Shown here in pieces: positions 7,887 to 16,309 of a stretch of DNA of 64,000 bases. The position numbers and the translations under genes are program-made. The notes below the pieces were generated by a model that was given only the letters and a program-made list of their open reading frames with translations, searched no databases and was not told the DNA's origin. Where the stretch lies: contig NZ_CP082966.1 in the NCBI RefSeq assembly GCF_019968605.1, positions 607,001 through 671,000 of the forward strand, read 5' to 3'. This DNA comes from Polaribacter litorisediminis. Its GTDB lineage: Bacteria; Bacteroidota; Bacteroidia; Flavobacteriales; Flavobacteriaceae. Every line of letters begins with the position of its first letter. Within the stretch, counting starts at the first letter, position 1.

Positions 7887-9122
7887 ATGCGAAATCAAAA
7901 TGAACAAGAAATTTACGACTTAGTTGAATTTCTAAATCAATGTCCGTTAGGTATTATAAAAGCCGACCATAAGGGGCAAATAGTCATGCAAAACGCTATG
8001 GCTAGTCAAATTTTAATGCCGTTTTGTTTGTTTAAAGGATGCTCTAATATAGACATTTTTGCAATCCTAAAAGAAATGAAACCCGAATGGTTGCATCGAA
8101 TTAAGGATTTTAAAGATAGTTTTGGTGATATTATCAATAATGAAAGAGTGGCGATAAATTTTCCTAACCAAAAGGATGCAGTTTATTTAAATTTTAATGT
8201 AATTCGTATTAATGAGACGACATACCAATATGCTTTTAATGATATAAGCGCTAGGGTAAAAACAGAGGAAGAATTGAATTCTTTATCTAAAGAAAAGGCC
8301 ATAGAATCTGGGAAACTCGAGATGGCTGTTGGGGTATTGCATGACATTGGTAATGCCGCTACTGCTTTTGGTACTGATGTTGCTCGCCTGCAAAATAAAT
8401 TAGAAGGAAAAGAGAAAGATGAACTATTAAAGTTAGAAGGACTTTTTGAAAAGCAAAGTAAATCATTAGATGCAGCCCTAGGAGCTGGAAAAGGTGCTGC
8501 GCTAAAAAATTTCATTTCCGTGTTGCGTAAAAGTTTGATACATCGTGAAACAGAAAGTTCAGAGTTGGTTAAAAAACTTTATTTTACAACAAGTCATATT
8601 CAGGAAATTCTAAATATCCAGCGAAGCTATGTAAAAGGAAAAACAAAGGGAGAGCGAGCGCCCTTTAAATTAAGCTCAATTATAGATGATGCTCTTCGGA
8701 TTCAAGAGCGAGGTCTCCTTAAAAGAGATGTTAAAATTACCAAGTACATTCCTCTTGATACACCTCCTATTAAAGGAGATAAAACAAAACTTGTTCAAGT
8801 ATTAATTAATGCATTTAAAAATTGTGCGGAAGCTTTTGATGAGGTTAAAGATCATCGAGAAAAAAAATTACATATTGAGTTACGTACTGAAAGTAGCAAC
8901 CATATGGTAGTATTGTTAATAAAAGATAATGCAAATGGTTTTGACCCTAATCTTTCTGAGGAACTGTTAGAAAAAGGAAATTCTCATAAAAAAACAGGAA
9001 CAGGATTCGGGCTTTATAATAGCAAGCAAATTATAGAAACACATCAAGGCGCTATAAGCATTACAAGTAAAGGCATTGGCACTGGTGCCGAATTTTTAAT
9101 CAAACTACCTTACATAAACTAA
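7887..9122 (+). CDS. PAS-domain sensor histidine kinase of the PYP operon
   Basis: The 411-residue protein has no membrane segment or signal peptide. Residues about 8-125 form a PAS-like domain (LNQCPLGIIKADHKGQIVMQN up to FNDISARVKTEEEL). The phosphoacceptor box is GVLHDIGNAATAF with His152. The C-terminal ATPase domain shows an N-box-like LVQVLINAFKNCAEAF, a G1 box KDNANGFDP and a G2 box TGTGFGLYN. It is therefore a soluble histidine kinase. The gene begins ten bases after PYP and seven bases before the next kinase, so it probably reads the state of PYP and passes phosphate to the receiver of the next protein. That role is inferred from gene order only. The PAS domain lacks a PYP-like Cys motif. 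Confidence 0.8.
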   Translation: MRNQNEQEIYDLVEFLNQCPLGIIKADHKGQIVMQNAMASQILMPFCLFKGCSNIDIFAILKEMKPEWLHRIKDFKDSFGDIINNERVAINFPNQKDAVYLNFNVIRINETTYQYAFNDISARVKTEEELNSLSKEKAIESGKLEMAVGVLHDIGNAATAFGTDVARLQNKLEGKEKDELLKLEGLFEKQSKSLDAALGAGKGAALKNFISVLRKSLIHRETESSELVKKLYFTTSHIQEILNIQRSYVKGKTKGERAPFKLSSIIDDALRIQERGLLKRDVKITKYIPLDTPPIKGDKTKLVQVLINAFKNCAEAFDEVKDHREKKLHIELRTESSNHMVVLLIKDNANGFDPNLSEELLEKGNSHKKTGTGFGLYNSKQIIETHQGAISITSKGIGTGAEFLIKLPYIN

Positions 9123-9129
9123 AAGACAC

Positions 9130-10698
9130 ATGAGTCATAAAAACCGATTATTAATCATAGATGATGAAGAAATAGTAAGAGATAGTATAAGAGAAATTTT
9201 ATCTCCCCAAAAAGAAGAACTTTTTTCTGTTGAACTCGGAGAGGCTTCTGCTGATCTTTTTGGAGAAACTCAAGAAGTGGTAGAGCGAAATCCTTCAAGC
9301 TTACGGTCTGAATTTTACATTACGGAGGCTAAAAATGGTGAAGAAGGACTTCAAAAAGTAAAAGAGAGCCTAGAACAAGGAGCGCCATTTAATGTTATTT
9401 TTATTGATATGAGAATGCCAGGTTGGGATGGATTAACTACCTGCGTTGAAATTAGAAAACTAGATTCTAAAGCACAGATTCATTTCATTACTGCTTATAC
9501 CGATAGAAGCATTGACGAGATCATTAGTAAGGCAGGAGGGGATGTTGGATATTTAAGCAAACCTTTTATTCCTGAAGAAATTATTCAGTTAGCCTCTAAA
9601 AGTCTTCACGATTGGGCTAGGCTAAATAGTCTCGAAAAATTATTAAAAATTATAGGAGAAATAGGTTTAGGCACCACACAATTAAAAACGTTACTTACAA
9701 ATATACTGCATCAAATAGCGGATTATATAGGAGCCGACTATGCTGTTTTAGGAAAGTTAAATAAAGATGTATTTGAAGAAATTTCTGCGATGGGTGTTGG
9801 GAAACACAGCATTCGAATAGATCTATTGTCTGAGAAGGTAGATTTGAAGTCTATAAATGACATTACATATACTGAAGGTGTTTTAATTTGTCCTTTAGAA
9901 CAATATTTTATTCTAACAGTGCCGTCAAAACCAGAGTTATTTAATCAAGAGAAGGTTTATTTATTGCGTCTGTTTGTAGAAAATGCCGTCAGAGCAATTC
10001 ATAACTCAGAGTTAAGTGAGGAGTTGTTAAAACGTGAAAAGCTATCTGCCGTGGGGCAAGCTATTAGTATGGTAATGCATGATATTAGAAACCCAATAGG
10101 CAGTCTTACGGGCATTGCTCATTTAATTAAAAGGGATCCAGGTAACAAAGATCAAAATGAACAGCTAGCTGATTTTATTACGGTTTCTACAAAAAATGCA
10201 TTGAACATTATTTCCGATGTTTTAGATTTTACAAAAAATGCCTCCATCCAAAAAGATCATGTAAATTTAAATGAATGGTTAAAATTAAGCGTTGCACAAG
10301 TTGTGATGCCAGAGGGATTTGAAGCTGAAAATATTATAATATCAGGAATTGAAAACGCAGCGATTGCAATAGATGTTAAAAAAATGGATCGAGTTTTAAT
10401 AAACTTAGTCAATAATGCAATCGAGGCCTTGATTGAAAGTAAAACAGCATCTCCTGAGGTACACATTATATGTGAAGAAAATTCTGAAAAACTTATTTTG
10501 AAAATTAAGGATAATGGACCAGGAATTCCAGAAGAAATTAAAGCAAAGTTATTTGATGCTTTTGTAACAAAAAATAAGGCAAACGGTACAGGGTTGGGCT
10601 TAGCAATTGTAAAACAAATTATTGATGCTCATAAAGGATACATTAAAGTGAATGAACCTGAAATTGGTTCAGAATTTGAAATTGGTCTGCCAAAATAA
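9130..10698 (+). CDS. Hybrid response regulator-histidine kinase of the PYP operon
   Basis: The 522-residue soluble protein has an N-terminal receiver (acidic pair Asp11-Asp12, phosphorylated Asp93 in IDMRMPGWDG, Lys144 in YLSKPF). An unusual insertion of about 30 residues lies after the first helix (about 28-60). A middle region (about 170-295) may be a GAF-like sensor. The kinase core has His317 in MVMHDIRNPIG, an N box LINLVNNAIEAL, a G1 box KDNGPGIP and a G2 box NGTGLGLAIV. Its receiver is a natural target for the preceding kinase, giving a two-step phosphorelay. No DNA-binding output domain is present in the operon, so the final target lies elsewhere. Its stop is directly followed by the ATG of the ligase. 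Confidence 0.85.
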   Translation: MSHKNRLLIIDDEEIVRDSIREILSPQKEELFSVELGEASADLFGETQEVVERNPSSLRSEFYITEAKNGEEGLQKVKESLEQGAPFNVIFIDMRMPGWDGLTTCVEIRKLDSKAQIHFITAYTDRSIDEIISKAGGDVGYLSKPFIPEEIIQLASKSLHDWARLNSLEKLLKIIGEIGLGTTQLKTLLTNILHQIADYIGADYAVLGKLNKDVFEEISAMGVGKHSIRIDLLSEKVDLKSINDITYTEGVLICPLEQYFILTVPSKPELFNQEKVYLLRLFVENAVRAIHNSELSEELLKREKLSAVGQAISMVMHDIRNPIGSLTGIAHLIKRDPGNKDQNEQLADFITVSTKNALNIISDVLDFTKNASIQKDHVNLNEWLKLSVAQVVMPEGFEAENIIISGIENAAIAIDVKKMDRVLINLVNNAIEALIESKTASPEVHIICEENSEKLILKIKDNGPGIPEEIKAKLFDAFVTKNKANGTGLGLAIVKQIIDAHKGYIKVNEPEIGSEFEIGLPK

Positions 10699-11799
10699 AT
10701 GGAAGAAATACTTGATTTTAGTAGATTAGAAATACTAGTCAATGAGGTGTTTTGGAAAACGATACCAAGTAGTCGAAATGTCGCATTTAAAGGTAATTTA
10801 GCAAATGATTTAGGGATTGATTCTCTAGATGCTTTAGATTTAGCATCAGAATTTCACTTTAGATTTGACATGCTATCGGGTGCTAAAGAAGCCTACCTTT
10901 TGCAGTATAAAACTGCAGAACTTTGGATGGAGCAAATATATATGGCCGCAAATGACCCAACGAAAAGATTTGGCTTTTTTTCTTCAGGTAGTATGGGTAA
11001 ACCAAAAGAAATCTGGCACTCTAAAGAAATGCTTCTTAAAGAAAGAGATTTTTGGCTTGAATTTACTGGTGCGAAAGGCGTTATCTGTTTGGCGCCTGTA
11101 ATACATATCTACGGATTTATTTGGGGTTTACTAATAGGCTCAAAATTAAAGCGTGCACAATTCTTAAAAATAAACCAATGGCACCAATTAGCGGAACGTG
11201 CCGATGCTGGTGATCTAATTATTGGGCATCCTTCGGCTTGGCAGCAAATTAGGGCACCATTTCCTCATCGATTAGCACTTAGTTCAACGGCTCCCATAGA
11301 AAGGGAGCTAACAGATCAATTACAAAAAGAAGGAGTAAAAGGTTTGAATGTGTATGGCAGTACCGAAACTGGTGCGATTGCTTGGCAAGCTTGGGGTGAA
11401 GATTATTTTCAATTATTACCTTATTGGAAGAGGAATAAAAAAGGATTCACGCGCAGTAGTCTAGATTTCGAGATTCCAGACCAATTAAAATGGATCAATG
11501 AGAAACAGTTTCAAATTATCGGAAGAAAGGATGCAGTAATTCAAATTGGCGGTCAAAATGTCTCTTTAGCTGAGGTGCGCAATCAATTAAAAAAAATATC
11601 AGGAGTGCAAGAAGTTTGGGTACAACCATTTTATGGTAATTTGGGATTGCGCCTTTATAGTTACTTTCAGTTAAAACCAGCGCTAGAAAAAGATGAATTC
11701 GAAAGAAATTTACCGAATGCGCTTAAAAAATTGCCAACAATACTAAGACCTCGAAAATGGGATATTAGTCATGCTCCTATGAATAAATTAAAGATATAA
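10699..11799 (+). CDS. Short 4-coumarate ligase of the PYP-activation type, with N-terminal acyl-carrier-like domain
   Basis: The 366-residue protein is much shorter than plant-type 4-coumarate:CoA ligases (about 550). Residues 1-80 look like an acyl carrier protein, with the phosphopantetheine motif LGIDSLDALDL (Ser42). The adenylation part follows, with the nucleotide loop FFSSGSMGKPKE, the A5 motif NVYGSTETGAIAW, the hinge motif GRKDAVIQIGGQNVSLAEV and the C-terminal catalytic Lys region APMNKLK. A short ligase family restricted to PYP-containing bacteria is known and activates p-coumarate for loading onto PYP. The position here, one base before the tyrosine ammonia lyase, fits that job. 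The carrier domain suggests a protein-bound coumaroyl intermediate rather than free CoA ester, which is inference. Confidence 0.8.
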   Translation: MEEILDFSRLEILVNEVFWKTIPSSRNVAFKGNLANDLGIDSLDALDLASEFHFRFDMLSGAKEAYLLQYKTAELWMEQIYMAANDPTKRFGFFSSGSMGKPKEIWHSKEMLLKERDFWLEFTGAKGVICLAPVIHIYGFIWGLLIGSKLKRAQFLKINQWHQLAERADAGDLIIGHPSAWQQIRAPFPHRLALSSTAPIERELTDQLQKEGVKGLNVYGSTETGAIAWQAWGEDYFQLLPYWKRNKKGFTRSSLDFEIPDQLKWINEKQFQIIGRKDAVIQIGGQNVSLAEVRNQLKKISGVQEVWVQPFYGNLGLRLYSYFQLKPALEKDEFERNLPNALKKLPTILRPRKWDISHAPMNKLKI

Positions 11800-13367
11800 T
11801 GCAACACCGAGATCTTGATATTTTAGTTTCAAAAACTTGGACAAATGAGGATTTTATAGCTGTAGGTCGTCAAAGAAAAAAACCTGTAGTTACAACTTCA
11901 AATATAGAAAAAGTAGCTGCTGCGCATAAAACGCTTCAAGAGCTTTTGCAAAAAGGACATTGGATTTACGGAGTAAGTAGCGGCTTTGGGCCATTAGCAA
12001 ATGAAGATGCTTCTAAAAACACACAAAGACAAGAACGCCTAATTTATCATTTAGCTACAGGTGTGGGGCCAAAATTAGGAATAGAAATTACTCGAATGAT
12101 TTTTGCCTTGCGTTTAAAGCAATTAGCCCAAGGATATTCAGGGATAAACCCTAAAAGCTTTCAAACCTTATACGATGCTTTTCTTAAAGATTTTTTACCA
12201 GAAATTCCAGCTTTAGGCTCTGTTGGGGCAAGTGGAGATTTAACTCCATTAGCGCATTTAGCGTTGGGTTTAAGTGGCAAAACTAACTTTTATTGGAAAC
12301 GAAAAAAATACGCTGCTTCAGATTTTTATAAAATTAAACCTATTTCGGTTGTAAAATGGTCAGATAAGGATGCACTCGCTTTTGTAAATGGCACTGCTGC
12401 TATGACGGCCATAGCCTCTATGAATTTATATGAAACCAACATTTTATTCCGATTAAGTTGTCAGTTAGCCTTTTCATACGGTGAGTGTCTTGGAGCGTAT
12501 TCAGAAGCTTGGCATCCAAAATTAGCAGACTTACATCCACAAGTAGGGCATAAAGAACTCGCCAAATGGCTTTTTCACCAAAGTGTTGAGGGATGGTTTC
12601 AAAAAGGTCCAAAAGAACTTGACGCTGGTTTTAATGGCAAATGGCCACAAGATCCCTATTCTATTCGTTGTGTACCTCAGTTATTGGGAGCTGTAAAAGA
12701 TCAATTAAAACAAATAGAAGATTGTTTGCAAATTGAAATAAATAGTGTGAGCGACAATCCTAATTTTTTCAGTGATGAAAAAACTGTGCTTCATGGCGGA
12801 AATTTTAATGGACAACATGTGTCCTTTTCATCAGACCAGTTAAACTTACAAATAGCTTACTTGGGTGTTTATGCTGAAAAACGTATCAGCACGCTGTGTG
12901 ATTCAAAACTTAATTTGGGATTATCTCCTTTTTTAAAGTCTGGTAGTGCGGGAGAAAATAGTGGATTTATGGGGGCTCAAGTAACGGCTACAGCATTATG
13001 TGCAGAATTAAAAAGCCTATATAAACCGTTAAGTCTCGAAACTTTAAGCACTAATGGACAAAACCAAGATATGGTTAGTATGGGAACCGCATCCGCATGG
13101 CGAGGACAACAAATGTTGACCATTTTAAAAGCCTTGATTAGTATTGAAACCATGGTAAACACAGAAGCTCTTAGACACCGCAAGGCTCAACTAGAAAGCG
13201 AACCTTCAAAACAAAGTAAAGATTGGTTAGATTATTTCTCTCCAAATTTCTCCCCGCTTACACAAGATCGTCCGTTGGGTTCAGAAATTGAGTCATTATC
13301 GGAAAGATTAATTGATATCGCTGAGCAATTTAAATTACTTCCTTTTAGGGATTTAAAAAGTAAGTGA
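11799..13367 (+). CDS. tal: Tyrosine ammonia lyase for p-coumarate synthesis
   Basis: The 522-residue enzyme is a full-length member of the aromatic amino acid ammonia lyase family. The Ala144-Ser145-Gly146 triad in GSVGASGDLTPLAH forms the MIO cofactor, and the catalytic tyrosine is Tyr57 in IYGVSSGFG. The selectivity pair is His84-Leu85 in LIYHLATGVG, the arrangement that gives tyrosine preference in Rhodobacter sphaeroides tyrosine ammonia lyase, whereas phenylalanine enzymes have Phe. It should convert L-tyrosine into p-coumarate and ammonia. Its ATG overlaps the stop of the ligase gene by one base, so the two are translationally coupled. A histidine ammonia lyase is the main alternative, but the His-Leu pair and the operon argue against it. 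Confidence 0.9.
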   Translation: MQHRDLDILVSKTWTNEDFIAVGRQRKKPVVTTSNIEKVAAAHKTLQELLQKGHWIYGVSSGFGPLANEDASKNTQRQERLIYHLATGVGPKLGIEITRMIFALRLKQLAQGYSGINPKSFQTLYDAFLKDFLPEIPALGSVGASGDLTPLAHLALGLSGKTNFYWKRKKYAASDFYKIKPISVVKWSDKDALAFVNGTAAMTAIASMNLYETNILFRLSCQLAFSYGECLGAYSEAWHPKLADLHPQVGHKELAKWLFHQSVEGWFQKGPKELDAGFNGKWPQDPYSIRCVPQLLGAVKDQLKQIEDCLQIEINSVSDNPNFFSDEKTVLHGGNFNGQHVSFSSDQLNLQIAYLGVYAEKRISTLCDSKLNLGLSPFLKSGSAGENSGFMGAQVTATALCAELKSLYKPLSLETLSTNGQNQDMVSMGTASAWRGQQMLTILKALISIETMVNTEALRHRKAQLESEPSKQSKDWLDYFSPNFSPLTQDRPLGSEIESLSERLIDIAEQFKLLPFRDLKSK

Positions 13368-13612
13368 TAGAGGTGAATTTTAAAAGTTAATTTTTCTGTG
13401 AAACTATAAGATTGGTTTTAAGAATTTTGAAAGAGGTTTACTTCTATTTTACAAAACTCAATCGTTTTTGAAAATTTATAAATAGAGGCTGGATTTGAGC
13501 GTGGCGTTTATCAATCTATAAAAATGTTAGCTCAATGGCGATTGAATGATATAATTATGAAAAAAAAACCTTGTATTACGGAAATACGTAAAATTCTTTA
13601 AAACATTGATTG

Positions 13613-13620
13613 TAAGTTTG
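13613..13620 (+). promoter_or_regulatory. Candidate -7 box upstream of the 88-residue gene
   Basis: TAAGTTTG is a perfect TAnnTTTG match, 13 bases before the ATG at 13634. No clear -33 element is visible. The rest of 13368-13633 is AT-rich and shows no gene, and I see no strong terminator after the lyase. Confidence 0.4.
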
Positions 13621-13633
13621 TGTAAAAAAACTT

Positions 13634-13900
13634 ATGATAGAAGATGCGATAGCACAAATCACTGGAATTATGAATATTTTTCCTAATATTAAAGAAATTA
13701 AAATAACAAGTAAAGACTGTATTACTATTTTCTGGGATGATCAAGAACTACAAGCTAAAACCTTTACAGACTCTATTGATTTATTGGAGTGGTGTCAAAT
13801 AAACCTAAAATCTAACCTTGATGATGTAAGACCTAAGAGTATTATAAAAGCCTTTTTTAACCGTTTTAAAAAAAATAGAAACATACTAGATATAGAATAA
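13634..13900 (+). CDS. Small hypothetical protein
   Basis: The 88-residue protein is not recognised. It has no signal peptide or membrane segment. Its first 55 residues look like a compact alpha/beta fold, and the C-terminal tail is basic (FFNRFKKNRN). A good -7 box just upstream supports it being a real, separately transcribed gene. It stands at the border between the PYP operon and the accessory island, and no function can be assigned. Confidence 0.5.
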   Translation: MIEDAIAQITGIMNIFPNIKEIKITSKDCITIFWDDQELQAKTFTDSIDLLEWCQINLKSNLDDVRPKSIIKAFFNRFKKNRNILDIE

Positions 13901-13911
13901 AAAATGAGATT

Positions 13912-13989
13912 ATGAAATATAGATTGACAAGAATAAATATAAAAAGCTCTTTGGATAGGTTACTGGAAAAGGCTAAATTTAAACCTTAG
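13912..13989 (+). CDS. Possible 25-residue remnant reading frame
   Basis: A short frame starts with ATG at 13912 and ends with TAG at 13987-13989. It encodes a basic peptide beginning MKYRLTRINIKSSLDR. It begins 11 bases after the preceding stop and ends about 30 bases before the cassette-like motif at 14019. It may be the truncated start of a gene cut off by arrival of the island. It could equally be chance. Confidence 0.2.
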   Translation: MKYRLTRINIKSSLDRLLEKAKFKP

Positions 13990-14018
13990 AACATATATTT
14001 GATATATCAACAATGTTT

Positions 14019-14040
14019 GTGCACAATTGTTGTGCCTAAT
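14019..14040 (+). repeat. Cassette-like boundary motif upstream of the OLD-like gene
   Basis: The motif contains TTGTTGTGCCTA. Its exact 12-base reverse complement, TAGGCACAACAA, spans the stop codon region at 16011-16022 at the other end of the gene. The two sites therefore form an inverted pair flanking one gene. Confidence 0.6.
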
Positions 14041-14054
14041 TATAAAAAAACTGA

Positions 14055-16013
14055 ATGATAACATCAATATTTTTACGACATTTTAAAATTTATAAAGGAA
14101 TTACTTTCATTCCTATTTCTGAAGGAGTTGGATTTTCTAGTTTAATTGGTGAAAATGGTGTCGGAAAAAGTTCTGTTTTAGAAGCAATTGATTGTGTTTT
14201 AAATCAAAAAAATAACAATTGGCCAATAAATAACGAAGCTAAAAATGAAGGTGTTGGTGGAGATAACTTTCCATATATAGCTCCAGTTTTCTTAATTAAA
14301 AAAGAAAAATTAAGAAACACAAAATTAGCTGACCAAGAACTATTTCAAAAAGCTGAAAAATTATCCAATTTTATTTGGAACAAAAATCTTAAAGCTCCGA
14401 CAAAAAGTTCATCTGCATTTAATGAGCATATAGGTGAATTAAAAAAGTCATATAAAAAAGACGATTATTTCATACTTATTGTTGGTAAAAAACACAATGA
14501 TAATTCTATATATTTTGGTGGCTATCAAAACTATCTAGACTTTATCGGAGAAAAACCCTTAGTAAAACCCTCTGAAAAAGAAATACAAGAGTATTTTAAA
14601 GGTTTTTATGATTACATCATCTCACATTATTCTTACTTATATATTCCCGTAGAAACTGATGTTTTTACCTATACAAAATTAGAAACTGTAGAAATGCAGA
14701 AACTAATGGATAAAAACATTCAAGATGAAATCATTAAAGCAATTAAACCAGGAACATTAAAACAAATTAATAAAGATTTAAATTTTTTCGTTAAAGATGT
14801 TGAAAGTATATTAGAGGAATATGAGTATAAAGGCTATCATAAGAACAGCTTAACAATGCCTGATTTAGTTTCTAAAATAATTGAAGCATACTTTTCAATT
14901 AAAGTTTTAAATAAAAAGCCAAAAAATGCTTCTAAACTGATACCTGTCAGTGAATTAAGTTCAGGAGAAAAAAGAAAAGCACTTATAGATGTCGCATACT
15001 CATTTCTCTTAAAAAACAAAAACACAAATTCAAATATAATTCTAGCAGTAGATGAGCCAGAAGCTTCGTTACATATTTCTGCTTGTTACGACCAATTTGA
15101 AAAACTTTTTAGTTTAACAAAAAATAAACATCAAATAATTATATCTACTCATTGGTATGGATTTCTTCCGATTGTATTAAATGGTAGTGCAACTTCAATA
15201 CGTAAGAAATCATCAAATGAAAACTCTGCCGATTTTTTTAATCTTTATAATTATAGAGAAACAATCACGCAAGCAAGAAAAAAAGCTAAGGGAAAATTAC
15301 CCATTGACTATAATATAAAAAGCTATAATGATTTAGTTCAATCTATTTTATTTTCAATTTTAAAAGATGAACCTTATAACTGGATAGTTTGTGAAGGTCT
15401 TTCAGAAAAAATATATTTTGAAATTATGTTCAAAAATGAAATTGAAAATAATAAATTAAGAATACTTCCTTTAGGTTCTTTTAAAGAAGTTCGAAAATTA
15501 TATAATAATTTATTATCTCCAATTAAAGACCCAGATTATACTATAAAGGGAAAAGTAATTTGTCTTATTGATACAGATTCTGAAAGGGTTGAAGTTGATT
15601 ATGAAAACAATAATAAAAATCTGTTTTTTTATAGACTATGGAACAATAAAAAAGAGAATTTAAAAACAGAGCTTATAGATGTAAATAGAAACTCAATGAA
15701 TCCTCCAACGGAAATTGAAGATTGTTTGAGTCCATACGTTTATAAACAAACACTAATTGAATTTACAGAAGAATATGAGAGTATTAAAAACATTATAAGT
15801 AACTGTGAAGTTAGAGATAATGCAACTAACTCCTATTCTACTTTTGATTTAAGAGATAGCGAAAAAGACGACATTAAAGACTTTTTCGATGACAACCAAG
15901 GTTATAATAAAATAAGATTTGCGGAAAAATATATTGAAATTTTGCAAAAACCATTATTTAAAGAAGAAACTGAAATGGAATGGATTACAAAAATAAAGAA
16001 GTTAATAAACTAG
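14055..16013 (+). CDS. OLD-like AAA ATPase with TOPRIM nuclease domain
   Basis: The 652-residue protein has an SMC/RecF-like ATPase domain: Walker A GENGVGKSS (Lys38), an ABC signature LSSGEKRKAL near residue 300, Walker B ILAVDEPEASLH (Asp333-Glu334) and the histidine loop STHW. A TOPRIM domain follows with Glu447 in VCEG and Asp506/Asp508 in LIDTDSER. This is the layout of OLD-family nucleases, which include the P2 Old protein and the GajA subunit of Gabija defence. No UvrD-like GajB partner is adjacent. It probably cuts DNA in response to phage or damage, as a stand-alone system. The gene is flanked by an inverted 12-base motif and sits in an accessory island, suggesting transfer. Confidence 0.8.
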   Translation: MITSIFLRHFKIYKGITFIPISEGVGFSSLIGENGVGKSSVLEAIDCVLNQKNNNWPINNEAKNEGVGGDNFPYIAPVFLIKKEKLRNTKLADQELFQKAEKLSNFIWNKNLKAPTKSSSAFNEHIGELKKSYKKDDYFILIVGKKHNDNSIYFGGYQNYLDFIGEKPLVKPSEKEIQEYFKGFYDYIISHYSYLYIPVETDVFTYTKLETVEMQKLMDKNIQDEIIKAIKPGTLKQINKDLNFFVKDVESILEEYEYKGYHKNSLTMPDLVSKIIEAYFSIKVLNKKPKNASKLIPVSELSSGEKRKALIDVAYSFLLKNKNTNSNIILAVDEPEASLHISACYDQFEKLFSLTKNKHQIIISTHWYGFLPIVLNGSATSIRKKSSNENSADFFNLYNYRETITQARKKAKGKLPIDYNIKSYNDLVQSILFSILKDEPYNWIVCEGLSEKIYFEIMFKNEIENNKLRILPLGSFKEVRKLYNNLLSPIKDPDYTIKGKVICLIDTDSERVEVDYENNNKNLFFYRLWNNKKENLKTELIDVNRNSMNPPTEIEDCLSPYVYKQTLIEFTEEYESIKNIISNCEVRDNATNSYSTFDLRDSEKDDIKDFFDDNQGYNKIRFAEKYIEILQKPLFKEETEMEWITKIKKLIN

Positions 16014-16057
16014 GCACAACAACGGTAAACCTTGCACAACCATCTAAAAAGTCGAAA
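16011..16057 (+). repeat. Cassette-end-like motif 1
   Basis: It starts at the stop codon of the OLD-like gene and holds CACAACAACGG followed by TCTAAAAAGTCGAAA (16043-16057). The same order, an AACG motif and then TCTAAAAAGTTGAAA, follows the next gene at 16781-16833. The rest of 16058-16309 shows a run of short T-rich hairpin-like segments but no gene. Confidence 0.5.
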
Positions 16058-16309
16058 ACTCATCTTTTTAAAGCCGTTTTTTAAGGGCTTTTTAAATTTT
16101 TATAAAGGGCATTATTTAGTCCTAAATTTTAGTTTTATAATGTGTTGAATTAATTAAAAAATGTCACTAAATTAATATACTGCTATTTTTTTATAAAGAT
16201 TATTTAGAATTTAATAAGAAGTTTTTTTAACTTTGGAAGAGGTCGCTGAGTGAAAATAAAAATTGCTAATTTTTTGAAATTTTCATTGCCATAAACAAAT
16301 AGAATCCAA

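Noticed and set aside
10865..11101. 78-codon forward frame inside the ligase gene
   Set aside because: Overlaps the well-supported ligase in another frame and has no recognisable domain.
7517..13367. Rhodopsin or carotenoid genes connected with light sensing
   Set aside because: No opsin, retinal or carotenoid gene was found in the window. The light-related genes are only the PYP set.
13912..13989. Toxin-antitoxin pair with the 88-residue gene
   Set aside because: The second frame has only 25 codons and neither protein shows a toxin or antitoxin motif.
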